Of a DNA stretch of 64,000 nt, positions 26,971 to 35,388 are shown one piece after another. The notes beneath the pieces are model-generated. The model was not told the origin of the DNA. It saw nothing but the letters and a program-made list of their open reading frames with translations, and did not search any database. Positions within the stretch are counted from its first letter, which is position 1, and the number at the start of each line of letters is the position of its first letter. The stretch is from contig PHCQ01000011.1 of the NCBI GenBank assembly GCA_002840835.1, forward strand, positions 49,042 to 113,041. Direction: 5' to 3'. The translations under genes and the position numbers were made by a program. Source of the stretch: Betaproteobacteria bacterium HGW-Betaproteobacteria-16 (lineage in GTDB: Bacteria > Pseudomonadota > Gammaproteobacteria > Burkholderiales > Burkholderiaceae_C).

Positions 26971-27362
26971 AGATGAACCTTTCATTCACCCACACCGGCG
27001 GCTTGCCTAGCCGAACCATTCAGCTTGGGCAAGTTGACGCAAGCACTTTATGGGTGCGCAGACGTGTGGGAAGAAGTCAATGTGCCAGCTCCCCTACCTC
27101 GCTGTCAAAGTTTGCAAGCAAGAGAATGAAAAGTCGGGGCCCCTAGAAAATGGAGAGGTAGGCAGGCCCCTTGCCCCACAAAAATGAACGGCTGATTTCT
27201 CTGTTTTTCGTGCAATCTAGGCATGCACATCAGCAACTGCGTGTAGTCGCGATGCCACATCCCACTGCAAATGCATGGAACCTCGTCTGCAGAGTGCCAT
27301 GCACGGTAGTCGCAAGCCGCGTGAACTTCGCTATCGCTGAATTTCCGCGATAGCGACCAAGT
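26971..27362. other. Non-coding stretch between a small gene and the TGT-like gene
   Basis: No gene is supported. Near its right edge a 9-bp inverted repeat CGCTATCGC/GCGATAGCG (27329-27337 and 27347-27355) lies just past the end of the minus-strand TGT-like gene and may end that transcript, although no U run follows on that strand. Confidence 0.4.
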
Positions 27363-28673
27363 TCAAAGCATCGCGTACCCGTTTGGTTCGACTTGATCAA
27401 GCAGCGCGCGGTGATGGTTGATCGACGACCTCCAACTTTCGTCTGCAAACAAATCGGCAATCAGCGCAATGCAGTCCAGGTACAGCTTGGGGACGCGATC
27501 AGTGTCGCTGGTCGATGCATAGTCGTTCGCTTGGCGAAACGCGTCCAAGTAGACCCAAACGTTGTGGTTCACGAGCAGTGCATTGCTGACTGAGTCGAAG
27601 GCGCGTGGATCCCAAATTCCACCTCGCACACTCAAGTGGTCCAGGGTCACAAGTTTGGCTAGCGGGCTATCGGAATTTTGAAAGGCAAGTACGTTGCTCT
27701 TGGTGACGTTCAAAATGCTTTGCGGCGCCCTGACCGTGCCCATACTCCAGCTGTTTGGCTGGCTTGTGAAAGTGGGCGCCATAACAGCATTTTCGTACCG
27801 GCCACCTGTTTGAAATGGGCTACTGCTGTCAAAGCTGATTGTGAGTGTCGGGTTGATTCGGCGAAGCGCCTTCTGAATGGCGGTCAACAAAACGGCCCAC
27901 TTCGCTGTGGACACACCAAGAACATGTATCCAGTCCTGTCCCGGCTCAAACGCACCATCGTCACGCATCATCAAAAGCGTGGACAACATATGAAAGAGGC
28001 CCCCTCTAAATCCTGCGCGACCTGCCATCGCCCAGCCACCTCGTCGGAACCACTTAACAGCAAGCCACCACTGCTCGATGTCGCCTTCCGTCACGCCGCC
28101 TTGAACCACGTTTAGCCATTTAGTAGAACCATATGTGTTGCGGTCGATAAACCGCAAGTTCTCCACCGTCATGTCGATCAGTTGCTCGACGGAGCAGTTG
28201 TGAAAAGGAGAACGAGAGCCGGTCGGCGCAGCCGCCCACAACGGCATGTCGATGGTCATAGCGTAGTCAGCATGCGTGACCAGCCAAGTGAGTATCCAGT
28301 CCCTCACCTTCTCTGATTCTTGCCAGCCTCGGATTGCATCAAACGAGGGCATCGGTTTCTCCCCGAGTGCCTTGAGTCCCTTCAGGCTACCTTTGCCGAT
28401 CTGAAAACCACCACTGTCGCCAAGCATCGTGCTGTTCTCTCGCTGGCGCTGGGTGACAGCGTTGTCTGGCAACGCGCCTACGGCATACAAGCCAATGCTG
28501 TGCAGGAAGTAAGGGTAGGTCCAAAGCTGGTTTGGCTCCCAAAAAATCAAGTCCTTCAGCGTCAGCCCTGCCGGGAAGGGTCGTTTCGGCGAAAGCTGTT
28601 TTGCCACCTCACTTGCATATATGTCGTTGACAGCTGGGAGGTATACGGCGTACTCGTCGTTCCAAAGATCCAT
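27363..28673 (-). CDS. tRNA-guanine transglycosylase superfamily protein, DpdA-like
   Basis: The 436-residue protein has the TGT active-site series in order: GDSGGFQIGKG (general Asp86), MTIDMPLW (Asp142), LNVVQGG (189-193), a GRAGFRGGL glycine segment, IHVLGVST (249-256), and SFDSSSPFQTGGR (280-291), whose Asp282 matches the catalytic nucleophile in the FDxxxPTR motif of tRNA enzymes. The C-terminal CxCxxC zinc site of tRNA TGTs is absent. TGT relatives on phages and islands (DpdA) exchange guanine in DNA for 7-deazaguanines, protecting it from restriction. The gene lies 5 bp after a large unknown gene in a minus-strand operon near the integrase. DNA as substrate is inferred from context; no preQ0 synthesis gene is in the window. 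Confidence 0.78.
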   Translation of the reverse strand: MDLWNDEYAVYLPAVNDIYASEVAKQLSPKRPFPAGLTLKDLIFWEPNQLWTYPYFLHSIGLYAVGALPDNAVTQRQRENSTMLGDSGGFQIGKGSLKGLKALGEKPMPSFDAIRGWQESEKVRDWILTWLVTHADYAMTIDMPLWAAAPTGSRSPFHNCSVEQLIDMTVENLRFIDRNTYGSTKWLNVVQGGVTEGDIEQWWLAVKWFRRGGWAMAGRAGFRGGLFHMLSTLLMMRDDGAFEPGQDWIHVLGVSTAKWAVLLTAIQKALRRINPTLTISFDSSSPFQTGGRYENAVMAPTFTSQPNSWSMGTVRAPQSILNVTKSNVLAFQNSDSPLAKLVTLDHLSVRGGIWDPRAFDSVSNALLVNHNVWVYLDAFRQANDYASTSDTDRVPKLYLDCIALIADLFADESWRSSINHHRALLDQVEPNGYAML

Positions 28674-28678
28674 TGCTG

Positions 28679-30448
28679 CTACTCCGGATCGAAGTCGCCT
28701 TCGGCTTGATCGTTGTAGTCTTCAAATTCGCTAGCCTCGTTGGGTGTGTAAAGCTTGAAGCACCTGCTACTACGAACTCCGGAGGTAGTGCAGGTAGGTA
28801 CGTATACCTGATAGCCTGCTGCGGAGGTTGTGTACGAGATCACGACTGCATCAGTGTTCACATGTAGTTCGATTTTTGATGTGATACCTAGGTCCGCGAT
28901 GGATTGCATTGCAACAACAAAGTCTTTCGATCGCACCAAAACTTTGGTAGCCGGGCCGCTCGCGCTTGAGGCTGGAAGGGCCACGCCGACGCTGGCTTCA
29001 AACTGCTCATCGCGATACACAAAATCCACTCTTAGCTCCTTCGTATCGAAAGTGACCTGAATGATCTGCTGATGTGCACGCTTGATGTGAGTGCCATGAG
29101 TTGCAAGCCAAGGAGTTGTGAACTCAAGTGAAAATTTTCGTAGCCATGCCAGGCTCAGACTTGCGTACCACCCGTTGTTTCTTGGCTTGGACTCATCAAC
29201 CGTCACCTGCCTCTGCGCCGCAGCCATGCTTTTGTAGAACGGCCAAAAATCAAGGTGCAAAAATTCACCGACATCGAATCTGTCTTGGAGGCGCAGCACA
29301 TGGCTGGCCAGATTCGGTGTTGTGTACTGCGGGATGAATTCTGCGTTGGAGGGCGAAAACAAGTTGAAATTACGCCCACTGATCAGCTTCTTCTCAAGCA
29401 GTCTCCGGCTCCGCGTAGACAGACACACATCCTTGTCGGGATTTTCAAGGATCGGACGCGATGGCTTCGCGACTGTCACCACTCCGCTCACCGCACGTAT
29501 CGGACTGAGGATGAATTCGCCGCTACTGTGCACATAAAGCAAACGACGCACGGACTTCAGTTGCTTGCCCCCCTCTTCTCCGTCGTGTGTGCTGCTTGAA
29601 CTGTCTTCCAACGCAGAGTAGAAGCTCTGAAGATTACTTGGCAGGCACTGGGTGCTGACTGTTTCCATCAACGCCTGCATAGACCATGGAAGTGCAGAGT
29701 AGTCGTTCAGGTACGTTTGCATAGCCACCGGTTTGACAAACGCTTCGTCGCTGCTTGCCCCGATTAACTGGTACTGGTCTCCAACTTTTCTGACCAGCAC
29801 GGTACTCATACCATCAGCGGTGACAGGGATGGTGGCGTCGAGGTCAATGATGGGCTGACTATGCAATGCACCGTAGAACGTTTTTGCCTGCTCAAAAAGT
29901 TGAGCCAACATCTCGTCTGTTGTTACTCGTGCTGGTTCGACGGGTTGCTTCGCATCAAACTCTTCGTCGCTCACATCTTCATCATCGGCACTCGAAGACG
30001 AGGACTTGCCATCGTTGATGAAGCCTTCAACTCCCCCCTTGTTATGTATATAGAGCTGAAATTTGGTGACGCTTTCGGTTCGGTATTGCGCTTCAGTCTG
30101 GTATAGGTCGTGTAGCTTGTTCAGCACGATGCTCCAGCGGCGACATTTATCGTCTGTCAGTCCGTTGTTGTATCCCCAAGTGAGCCGAAACAGGGGGCTG
30201 AAGTTGATCCCATGTTGCACGGGCTTTGCCCGTCGCTTTCCGACTTTCTTGTACTCAGCATCAAGGTAGCCTGGAACCGAGCTTGCTGCGTGCCACCACA
30301 AGTACAGTTCGGCGAGGTGCTTGTAGAACGCCATGTTTGAAGAGCGCATCTGGGCAGAAACAACCGAAGCCGTCTCTTGAAGATGCTTGAGCACACGTGA
30401 CAGCTGCGCTTCTGATTGGTCACTGATCTTGGCAATGCTGTTTGTCAT
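28679..30448 (-). CDS. Large unrecognised protein co-transcribed with the TGT-like gene
   Basis: This 589-residue protein has no family I can name. It has an N-terminal helical domain (about 1-145), an acidic Ser-rich linker with SSSSS and DDEDVSDEEFD (about 148-166), a middle domain, a second Ser/acidic linker (EDSSSSTHDGEEGG), and a C-terminal acidic tail. The stretch at about 500-552 (SKDFVVAMQSIADLG, then a beta-hairpin and YQVYVPT) is reminiscent of a sliding-clamp domain, but this is a weak resemblance. No P-loop, nuclease or membrane motif is seen. It starts 74 bp after the integrase gene and ends 5 bp before the TGT-like gene, so a role with that enzyme, such as DNA targeting, is likely. 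Confidence 0.75.
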   Translation of the reverse strand: MTNSIAKISDQSEAQLSRVLKHLQETASVVSAQMRSSNMAFYKHLAELYLWWHAASSVPGYLDAEYKKVGKRRAKPVQHGINFSPLFRLTWGYNNGLTDDKCRRWSIVLNKLHDLYQTEAQYRTESVTKFQLYIHNKGGVEGFINDGKSSSSSADDEDVSDEEFDAKQPVEPARVTTDEMLAQLFEQAKTFYGALHSQPIIDLDATIPVTADGMSTVLVRKVGDQYQLIGASSDEAFVKPVAMQTYLNDYSALPWSMQALMETVSTQCLPSNLQSFYSALEDSSSSTHDGEEGGKQLKSVRRLLYVHSSGEFILSPIRAVSGVVTVAKPSRPILENPDKDVCLSTRSRRLLEKKLISGRNFNLFSPSNAEFIPQYTTPNLASHVLRLQDRFDVGEFLHLDFWPFYKSMAAAQRQVTVDESKPRNNGWYASLSLAWLRKFSLEFTTPWLATHGTHIKRAHQQIIQVTFDTKELRVDFVYRDEQFEASVGVALPASSASGPATKVLVRSKDFVVAMQSIADLGITSKIELHVNTDAVVISYTTSAAGYQVYVPTCTTSGVRSSRCFKLYTPNEASEFEDYNDQAEGDFDPE

Positions 30449-30522
30449 CCCTCTATGCCTCTCAGAATAATTTTTGCCGCTCGTGGGAGTTGCACATCAT
30501 TGTGCAGAAGACTTCGATCACC

Positions 30523-31737
30523 TTATGTGAAGTCCAACGCCGCGTAGGCATTGATCAGCTTGGTCAACTCAGCCCCTTCGCTGCCCACCAGTTCTTTCAC
30601 GTGCATCAACGGCGTCAGGTGGTCATAGTGACGCTGGATCATTTCAGGACTGGTTCCGCATTGTTTGGCAAGAACGTATGGCGAGACGCGCTCCAAAAGT
30701 CGGTGTGAGATGTAGGTGTGACGCAGTGAATACAGCGTTCGCCTCCCCCCCGGCCCTTCCTCCAGTTTCAAACGCTTCAACAGCATGCTGAAGTTGCGCC
30801 CCAGCTGCTTGCACTGACTGCCATCCGGCAACCTAAAAACTAGCGGATTGTGGTCGTCTGGCACATCGGTATCTTGCGACCACGCATGCAGATCGAGAAG
30901 CATGTCCAGAACAGTGCTGTGACCAATGACCCTTCGCGATCCGGTGTACTGCGTCGTCTTTCCTTTGCGGACTGTGATCACGACATGGTCGTCTTTGATG
31001 TCCACGTCATTCCAGCGCAAGTTGTCCATCTCAGTGCCGGGGCGCATGCCGGTATGTACGGCTACTTGAAAGTAGTGATACAGCAGTTGCCGAACCTCTC
31101 TGGATGGTCGCGTGCGACTTGCAGCTATCCAGGGACCAAATGCTTTGCTGATCTTGGTCACTTCTTTTGCCGTGAAGTAGTCCCGACGCTCCCCGGCCAA
31201 GCCTCCAGACGCGCTCAGCGAAGGTACCTGCGCAGCCGTCATCCATTTCCGTATCACCGCCTCGTCGAAGACGCGCTGCAGCGCTGCGTTGTGCGTCTTT
31301 AAAGTGGACTGCGCTGGCACACGTCCAGACTCCTGAATGCGCCAGGCATCAAATTTCGCAAGCCGCTCCTGGTCAATGCTGGTTATGTGAAGCCTGTCGA
31401 AAAACGGAATGTGGTAGCGACGAAGAGTGCGCTTGTAGTCGTCGAAGGTTGCCGATCCTTTTGCCCCATCCGGCAGCTCATCCATGCGCTTGATGGCTAG
31501 CTCAGCGACATGCTTGAACGCCTTGGTCTGGATGGTGATGCCGTGCTCGTGCTTGATATCGCACTCCGCTTTGACTCTAATGGCAGCTGACACTGCCTTG
31601 GTCTTTCCGCGCTGCTTGGTCGTGCGCGAGATCCATTTGCCACCGATCTTGAAACGAGCCAACCAGACCTTGCTGTTGCGCTGGAGGTAGATATAGAAAC
31701 CGTCCTCGATCTCGTGCTTGTCTAGTAGGTCATTCAA
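30523..31737 (-). CDS. Tyrosine integrase of the island
   Basis: The 404-residue site-specific recombinase has an N-terminal arm-binding region with several aromatic and basic residues, a core-binding domain (about 75-180), and a catalytic domain with Arg in HTGMRPGTEM, Lys in VRKGKTT, YSLRHTYISH (HxxR type), and the nucleophilic Tyr in MIQRHYDHL. It starts 109 bp from the right attachment core with the paired TTGCAAAG sites in between, the usual arrangement for an element integrase. It is the probable agent of insertion in the tRNA-Ser anticodon loop. Confidence 0.95.
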   Translation of the reverse strand: MNDLLDKHEIEDGFYIYLQRNSKVWLARFKIGGKWISRTTKQRGKTKAVSAAIRVKAECDIKHEHGITIQTKAFKHVAELAIKRMDELPDGAKGSATFDDYKRTLRRYHIPFFDRLHITSIDQERLAKFDAWRIQESGRVPAQSTLKTHNAALQRVFDEAVIRKWMTAAQVPSLSASGGLAGERRDYFTAKEVTKISKAFGPWIAASRTRPSREVRQLLYHYFQVAVHTGMRPGTEMDNLRWNDVDIKDDHVVITVRKGKTTQYTGSRRVIGHSTVLDMLLDLHAWSQDTDVPDDHNPLVFRLPDGSQCKQLGRNFSMLLKRLKLEEGPGGRRTLYSLRHTYISHRLLERVSPYVLAKQCGTSPEMIQRHYDHLTPLMHVKELVGSEGAELTKLINAYAALDFT

Positions 31738-31771
31738 AGTGCAGCCTTAGCTGGTGAGCAGGCTTACATTT

Positions 31772-31831
31772 TTGCAAAGAATTTGCAAAGTGTCGATCAG
31801 GCTATATAACCCATTGTTTTATATAGTGATT
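31772..31831 (+). promoter_or_regulatory. Right-end integrase arm-type sites
   Basis: Two TTGCAAAG direct repeats (31772 and 31783, 11 bp apart) and TTGTTTTATATAGTGATT (31814-31831) lie between the integrase start and the right core. The same elements appear at the left end, which supports a role in recombination; they may also overlap the integrase promoter. Confidence 0.6.
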
Positions 31832-31846
31832 TTTAGACGCATTGCT

Positions 31847-31853
31847 TTCGAAA
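31847..31853. other. Right attachment core (attR)
   Basis: This is the second copy of TTCGAAA, preceded by GC and CT rather than the tRNA anticodon-stem sequence, and followed by TCCGG, the 3' side of the anticodon stem. Confidence 0.85.
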
Positions 31854-31906
31854 TCCGGCGTACAGGTTCTCCTGTACCGAGGGTTCGAATCCCTCTCTCT
31901 CCGCCA
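31847..31906 (+). pseudogene. 3' half of native tRNA-Ser(CGA)
   Basis: The fragment comprises the 3' side of the anticodon stem (TCCGG), the variable arm TACAGG/CCTGTA, T arm GAGGG TTCGAAT CCCTC, acceptor strand TCTCTCC, discriminator G and CCA. Its acceptor strand pairs with GGAGAGA of the 5' half at 16475. It has no D arm or 5' acceptor strand of its own, so it is not functional. Confidence 0.93.
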
Positions 31907-32149
31907 AGACACTGGCCCCGGCGCTATCTATATGTAGCTTCCGGGGTTTTCTGTTTTTTGTCCTCCAGCGCGATGTAAGACCGTTTGCCTGTGTGGTCAG
32001 GCCGAAAAGCTCTCGCTGTGCGGTATTCAACCCTGGGAGGCTGCGCGGCAGAAGGGTCGGTCGTTCCTTTCGCGTATTTGGTGACACAGGTGAGCGTGTT
32101 GCAAAATGTGTGCATGCCGACGATCAGGTCGAATGTGCGGACCCAAGAA

Positions 32150-32671
32150 ATGAAAACTCGTCTCACCGTAGTGCTCCTCTGCGCCATCGCAGGTGCTGCG
32201 TTCACCAGCCCAACCTGGGCAATCAACAAGTGCTCCCAACCCAACGGGTCTTTCGTTTTCCAAGACGCACCCTGCGCGGGGAAAGGAGAGAAGCTTGATG
32301 TGCGCCCTGCCACGGGCCACGTGCGGCCTGCTGAGCCAGTCACGGCCACAAATGGCGACCCCGCCGCTCCAAAACGGCAAACAGAGGCTCAACGTATCGA
32401 ACAAATGGTGGCCATCAGTCAGCTTGAGCGTCGACTGAAGGATGCCACTGCGGCGATTCACAGCACCCGTGAGCGGTGCGCGCAGGAGATAAAGTCTCTT
32501 CAGCTCAAGAAGCAATATGCGACCAACAACTTGGCTGGCGCCACCTGGGAAAGCTCGATTTCAAGTGAAATGTCTGCACTGGCCACGTCCTGCGACACCA
32601 GAAACCGCGAGCTGCGAGAGGACGCTACCGCTTTGCGAGCCGAATGTCGTGAACTCGGCGGATGCAAGTGA
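32150..32671 (+). CDS. Secreted DUF4124-like protein
   Basis: The 173-residue product has a typical signal peptide (about 1-25, ending SPTWA) followed by a short DUF4124-like motif, INKCSQPNGSFVFQDAPC, then a Lys/Arg/Glu-rich coiled-coil segment with Cys residues and a GGCK C-terminus. DUF4124 proteins are periplasmic and of unknown role. AAGAA precedes the ATG. It is the first gene after the island, and the sequence composition is like the host. Confidence 0.85.
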   Translation: MKTRLTVVLLCAIAGAAFTSPTWAINKCSQPNGSFVFQDAPCAGKGEKLDVRPATGHVRPAEPVTATNGDPAAPKRQTEAQRIEQMVAISQLERRLKDATAAIHSTRERCAQEIKSLQLKKQYATNNLAGATWESSISSEMSALATSCDTRNRELREDATALRAECRELGGCK

Positions 32672-32998
32672 AGCGCAGTTCCGAAATCTCAGGACACCCG
32701 CCATGCACCCTCAAGCCCCGCGCCCTGGGGCTTTCGTGTTTCTGGGCTTCAAGCGCAGATCCCAGACCCTCTGGGCTTCCCCCAGCTTCACCTGAATGGC
32801 TTGCCGCTGTGCTGACAGCCTTTCACGAGACGTTGCCGATTCCAGATCAGCGATAAGTCCGAAGGACCGGCCGAATGACATCCGTCCTTCTCCATCGTCC
32901 ACACTGTGGGGGTTGGAGCGGCGTCACAGAAGGCGTAAAAAAGCGGTCAGAAATGCTGACGCCCATCGTGGGCCAGGCGTTTCCAGGAGGGGTTAAGC
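32672..32998. other. Intergenic region before the peptidase-hydrolase gene
   Basis: It starts with a terminator (32713-32733: AAGCCCC, then GGGGCTT, followed by TCGTGTTTCT). An AGGAGGGG Shine-Dalgarno sequence lies about 10 bp before the start at 32999. Short frames within it are not convincing as genes. Confidence 0.5.
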
Positions 32999-35272
32999 AT
33001 GGCAACCCGATCGAAACCGGCACCGGCTGCGTTGGCGATGAAGCATGGTGCAAAACGCGTCAAGGAGATGGTGCCCGCCGCGAGCGCGAAAGCATCGCCA
33101 GCTGCACCGAAAAAGACGAAGCCAAAGACAAACCCCAGGACAAAGCCCAAGTCCAACGAGCAGGCCGACCTGACCTCGCGGCTCTTCGATGCCCGGCCGG
33201 ACCGTCTCGACTTCCGCGATCTGGGCTATGAGCCGCCGCTGCGTTCACTGGACACCCACTACCCTGCCCAGGCCTTTCTTGCAGAGGCGGTGCCCGCCTA
33301 CGTGCAGGCGGGCCTGGTGCTCGACCAGGGACAGGAGGGCGCCTGCACGGGCTTCGGTCTCGCGACCGTGGTCAACTACCTGCTCTGGATCCGGCGGTAT
33401 GGCCAGGATGGTGGCGGCGCCGTGGTCAAGGTCAGCCCGCACATGTTGTACGAGCTGGCCAGACGCTACGACGAATGGGAGGGCGAGACCTACGAAGGGT
33501 CTTCTTGTCGCGGGGCGCTCAAGGGATTTCACAAGCACGGTGTCTGCCAGATGCACTACTGGCGCACGGACCACCATGGCGCCCGCGGCCAGCTTGAATG
33601 GGAGCTGGACGCGCTGAAACACCCGCTCGGGGTTTACTACCGGGTGAACAAAAAGTCGGTGGTCGAGATGCAGGCAGCGATCAACGAAATCGGTGCCATC
33701 TATGTCTCGGCCCGGGTTCACGACGGCTGGGACAAGGTGGTGCGGCTGGCTCGCCCGCCCGAATCCCACGACGAGGCGGCGCTGCCGGGCATTCCGGCGG
33801 CCAGCCGCAGCTCGCCCTGGGGCGGCCACGCTTTTGCGCTGGTGGGGTACAACGACCGTGGCTTTGTGGTGCAGAACTCCTGGGGCACCCGCTGGGGTGC
33901 GGGGGGTTTTGCGGTGCTGCCGTACGCAGACTGGGTGGTACACGGCACCGACGCCTGGGCGGTCGCACTGGGCGTGCCTCAAAACCAGGCCATGTCGCCA
34001 GAGCGCATTGCTGCCCTGCGCTGGCCCACACGCAGTGGGCGTTCGATCGGCTTTGCCGTGCGCAGCACCATGAACGAAGACAACCCGGTCGATGACCCCT
34101 GGCCCATCGACAAACCGTTTCTGCACCGGCCGTACCAGCCCTGGCCCACCGCCAAGGCGTATGAGCACACGCTTGTGACAGGAAACAACGGCCACGTGGT
34201 CGTCACCGATCTGGCCGCCGGCATCGAAGGCAGCGAGGCCGCCTTCGTGCAGGCACAGGTCAACCGCGCACTGAACCACTTTCAATCGCAGGGAAGCGCA
34301 CGCATGGTGATCTATGCACACGGTGGCCTGAACAGCCAGGGCGAATCGATCGAGCGCATTCGCCTGCTGGCGCCCTACTTTGAAGCCAACGGCATCTACC
34401 CGCTCTTTCTGACCTGGCGCACCGGTCCACTGGAAACCTTGAAGCACATGCTGGAAGACAAGGTGCGCAAGCTGTTTGGACTGGACGACGACGCGCGTGC
34501 TCGGGGGCTGTTCGATCTGCTGGCAGACGCACGCGACCGCAGTGTGGAAGCTGTGGCCAGCAAGGCGTTCAAGGGATTGTGGTCAGAAATGCGCGAGAAC
34601 GCCCAGTTGGCAGCCCGGCGGGGGCGCGGCAGCGCCCGGTTGGCCGAGGCGCTCGCACGCCTGCAGGTGCAGCTTGGCCATCAGCCTCTTCAACTGCACC
34701 TTGTCGGGCACTCGGCCGGTTCCATCGTGCTTGGTCACCTGCTCGATCGCCTGGCGACGAGCCAGGTGAAGGTGGCCGGCTGCACACTTTACGCGCCAGC
34801 GTGCACGGTGGCATTTGCCATCGAAAAATACCTCGACAAAAACATCAGCGTCTTCGACCCCGGGCTGCTCCACCTGCACTACCTGACCGACAAACAGGAA
34901 AAGGACGACGACCTCCTGAATCTGGGACCGGTCACGCTGTATGGCAAGTCGCTGCTTTACCTCGTCAGCCGGGCCCTGGACGATGTGCGCAAAGTGCCGC
35001 TGCTGGGCATGGAACGCGCGCATGATCCGCAGCACTTCACGGAAGACCAGTGGGACAAGAGCCACCTTCGCCACCTGCAGGACTGGCACAGCCGCTTTCC
35101 CCGTGCCAACCTGCACCCGGTGCCCATGCCCTACATACCGGTCAACCGCGAGGGCAAGACTGCCCAGGCCACGCATGGCTCGTTCGACAACAACATCGAC
35201 GTGGTCACCCAGACCATTCAGCGGGTGAACGGCAGTGCACTGGTCAGCCCGATTGAGTGGCTGGACTATTAA
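32999..35272 (+). CDS. Fusion of papain-like (C1) peptidase and alpha/beta hydrolase domains
   Basis: The 757-residue protein begins with a Lys/Ala/Pro-rich tail (about 1-60), then a C1A-like peptidase domain: the oxyanion-Gln/Cys motif DQGQEGACTGFG (Cys catalytic), catalytic His in WGGHAFALVGYN, and Asn in VQNSWGTRWGAGGF. After about residue 370 comes a second enzyme-like domain with IYAHGGLNSQGESIERI and a nucleophile elbow, LVGHSAGSIVLGHLL, the GxSxG signature of lipases and hydrolases. Both catalytic centres look intact. No signal peptide is seen, so it may be cytosolic. It stands alone on the plus strand 1.1 kb from the island. The function is unknown; proteolysis plus hydrolysis suggests an effector. 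Confidence 0.88.
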   Translation: MATRSKPAPAALAMKHGAKRVKEMVPAASAKASPAAPKKTKPKTNPRTKPKSNEQADLTSRLFDARPDRLDFRDLGYEPPLRSLDTHYPAQAFLAEAVPAYVQAGLVLDQGQEGACTGFGLATVVNYLLWIRRYGQDGGGAVVKVSPHMLYELARRYDEWEGETYEGSSCRGALKGFHKHGVCQMHYWRTDHHGARGQLEWELDALKHPLGVYYRVNKKSVVEMQAAINEIGAIYVSARVHDGWDKVVRLARPPESHDEAALPGIPAASRSSPWGGHAFALVGYNDRGFVVQNSWGTRWGAGGFAVLPYADWVVHGTDAWAVALGVPQNQAMSPERIAALRWPTRSGRSIGFAVRSTMNEDNPVDDPWPIDKPFLHRPYQPWPTAKAYEHTLVTGNNGHVVVTDLAAGIEGSEAAFVQAQVNRALNHFQSQGSARMVIYAHGGLNSQGESIERIRLLAPYFEANGIYPLFLTWRTGPLETLKHMLEDKVRKLFGLDDDARARGLFDLLADARDRSVEAVASKAFKGLWSEMRENAQLAARRGRGSARLAEALARLQVQLGHQPLQLHLVGHSAGSIVLGHLLDRLATSQVKVAGCTLYAPACTVAFAIEKYLDKNISVFDPGLLHLHYLTDKQEKDDDLLNLGPVTLYGKSLLYLVSRALDDVRKVPLLGMERAHDPQHFTEDQWDKSHLRHLQDWHSRFPRANLHPVPMPYIPVNREGKTAQATHGSFDNNIDVVTQTIQRVNGSALVSPIEWLDY

Positions 35273-35388
35273 GGCAAGGTTGAAAGCTTGAGGGAAAAGA
35301 TTGCTCAAGCAGCTGGCTCAACGCCCTTCCGGGCGGGTTCCCGGGGCTCAACCTCATGTGGCTTTTGCCAATGAGATAAGGTAGCTGG

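Larger units (their letters stand above)
16507..31846. mobile_element. 15.3-kb integrative element (genomic island) in the anticodon loop of tRNA-Ser(CGA)
   Basis: The element is bounded by a 7-bp direct repeat TTCGAAA (16507-16513 and 31847-31853), which is the anticodon loop of the target tRNA. A tyrosine integrase lies just inside the right end. Paired TTGCAAAG direct repeats occur near both ends, as expected for integrase arm sites. Base composition inside is visibly lower in GC than outside. Cargo: intact tRNA-Ser, small island genes, a ParB/DGQHR-like plus RX4H pair, a helicase-like ATPase, a NaeI-type restriction-modification system, a second recombinase, a TGT/DpdA-like gene and a large unknown gene. 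No phage structural, conjugation or plasmid replication-initiator genes are recognisable, so its mode of transfer is unclear. Confidence 0.92.

Noticed and set aside
16507..31846. Island considered as a complete prophage or ICE
   Set aside because: No capsid, terminase, tail, relaxase or type IV secretion genes are visible.
32711..32902. 63-codon minus-strand frame before the peptidase-hydrolase gene
   Set aside because: It overlaps the terminator, lacks a good ribosome site and shows no family features.
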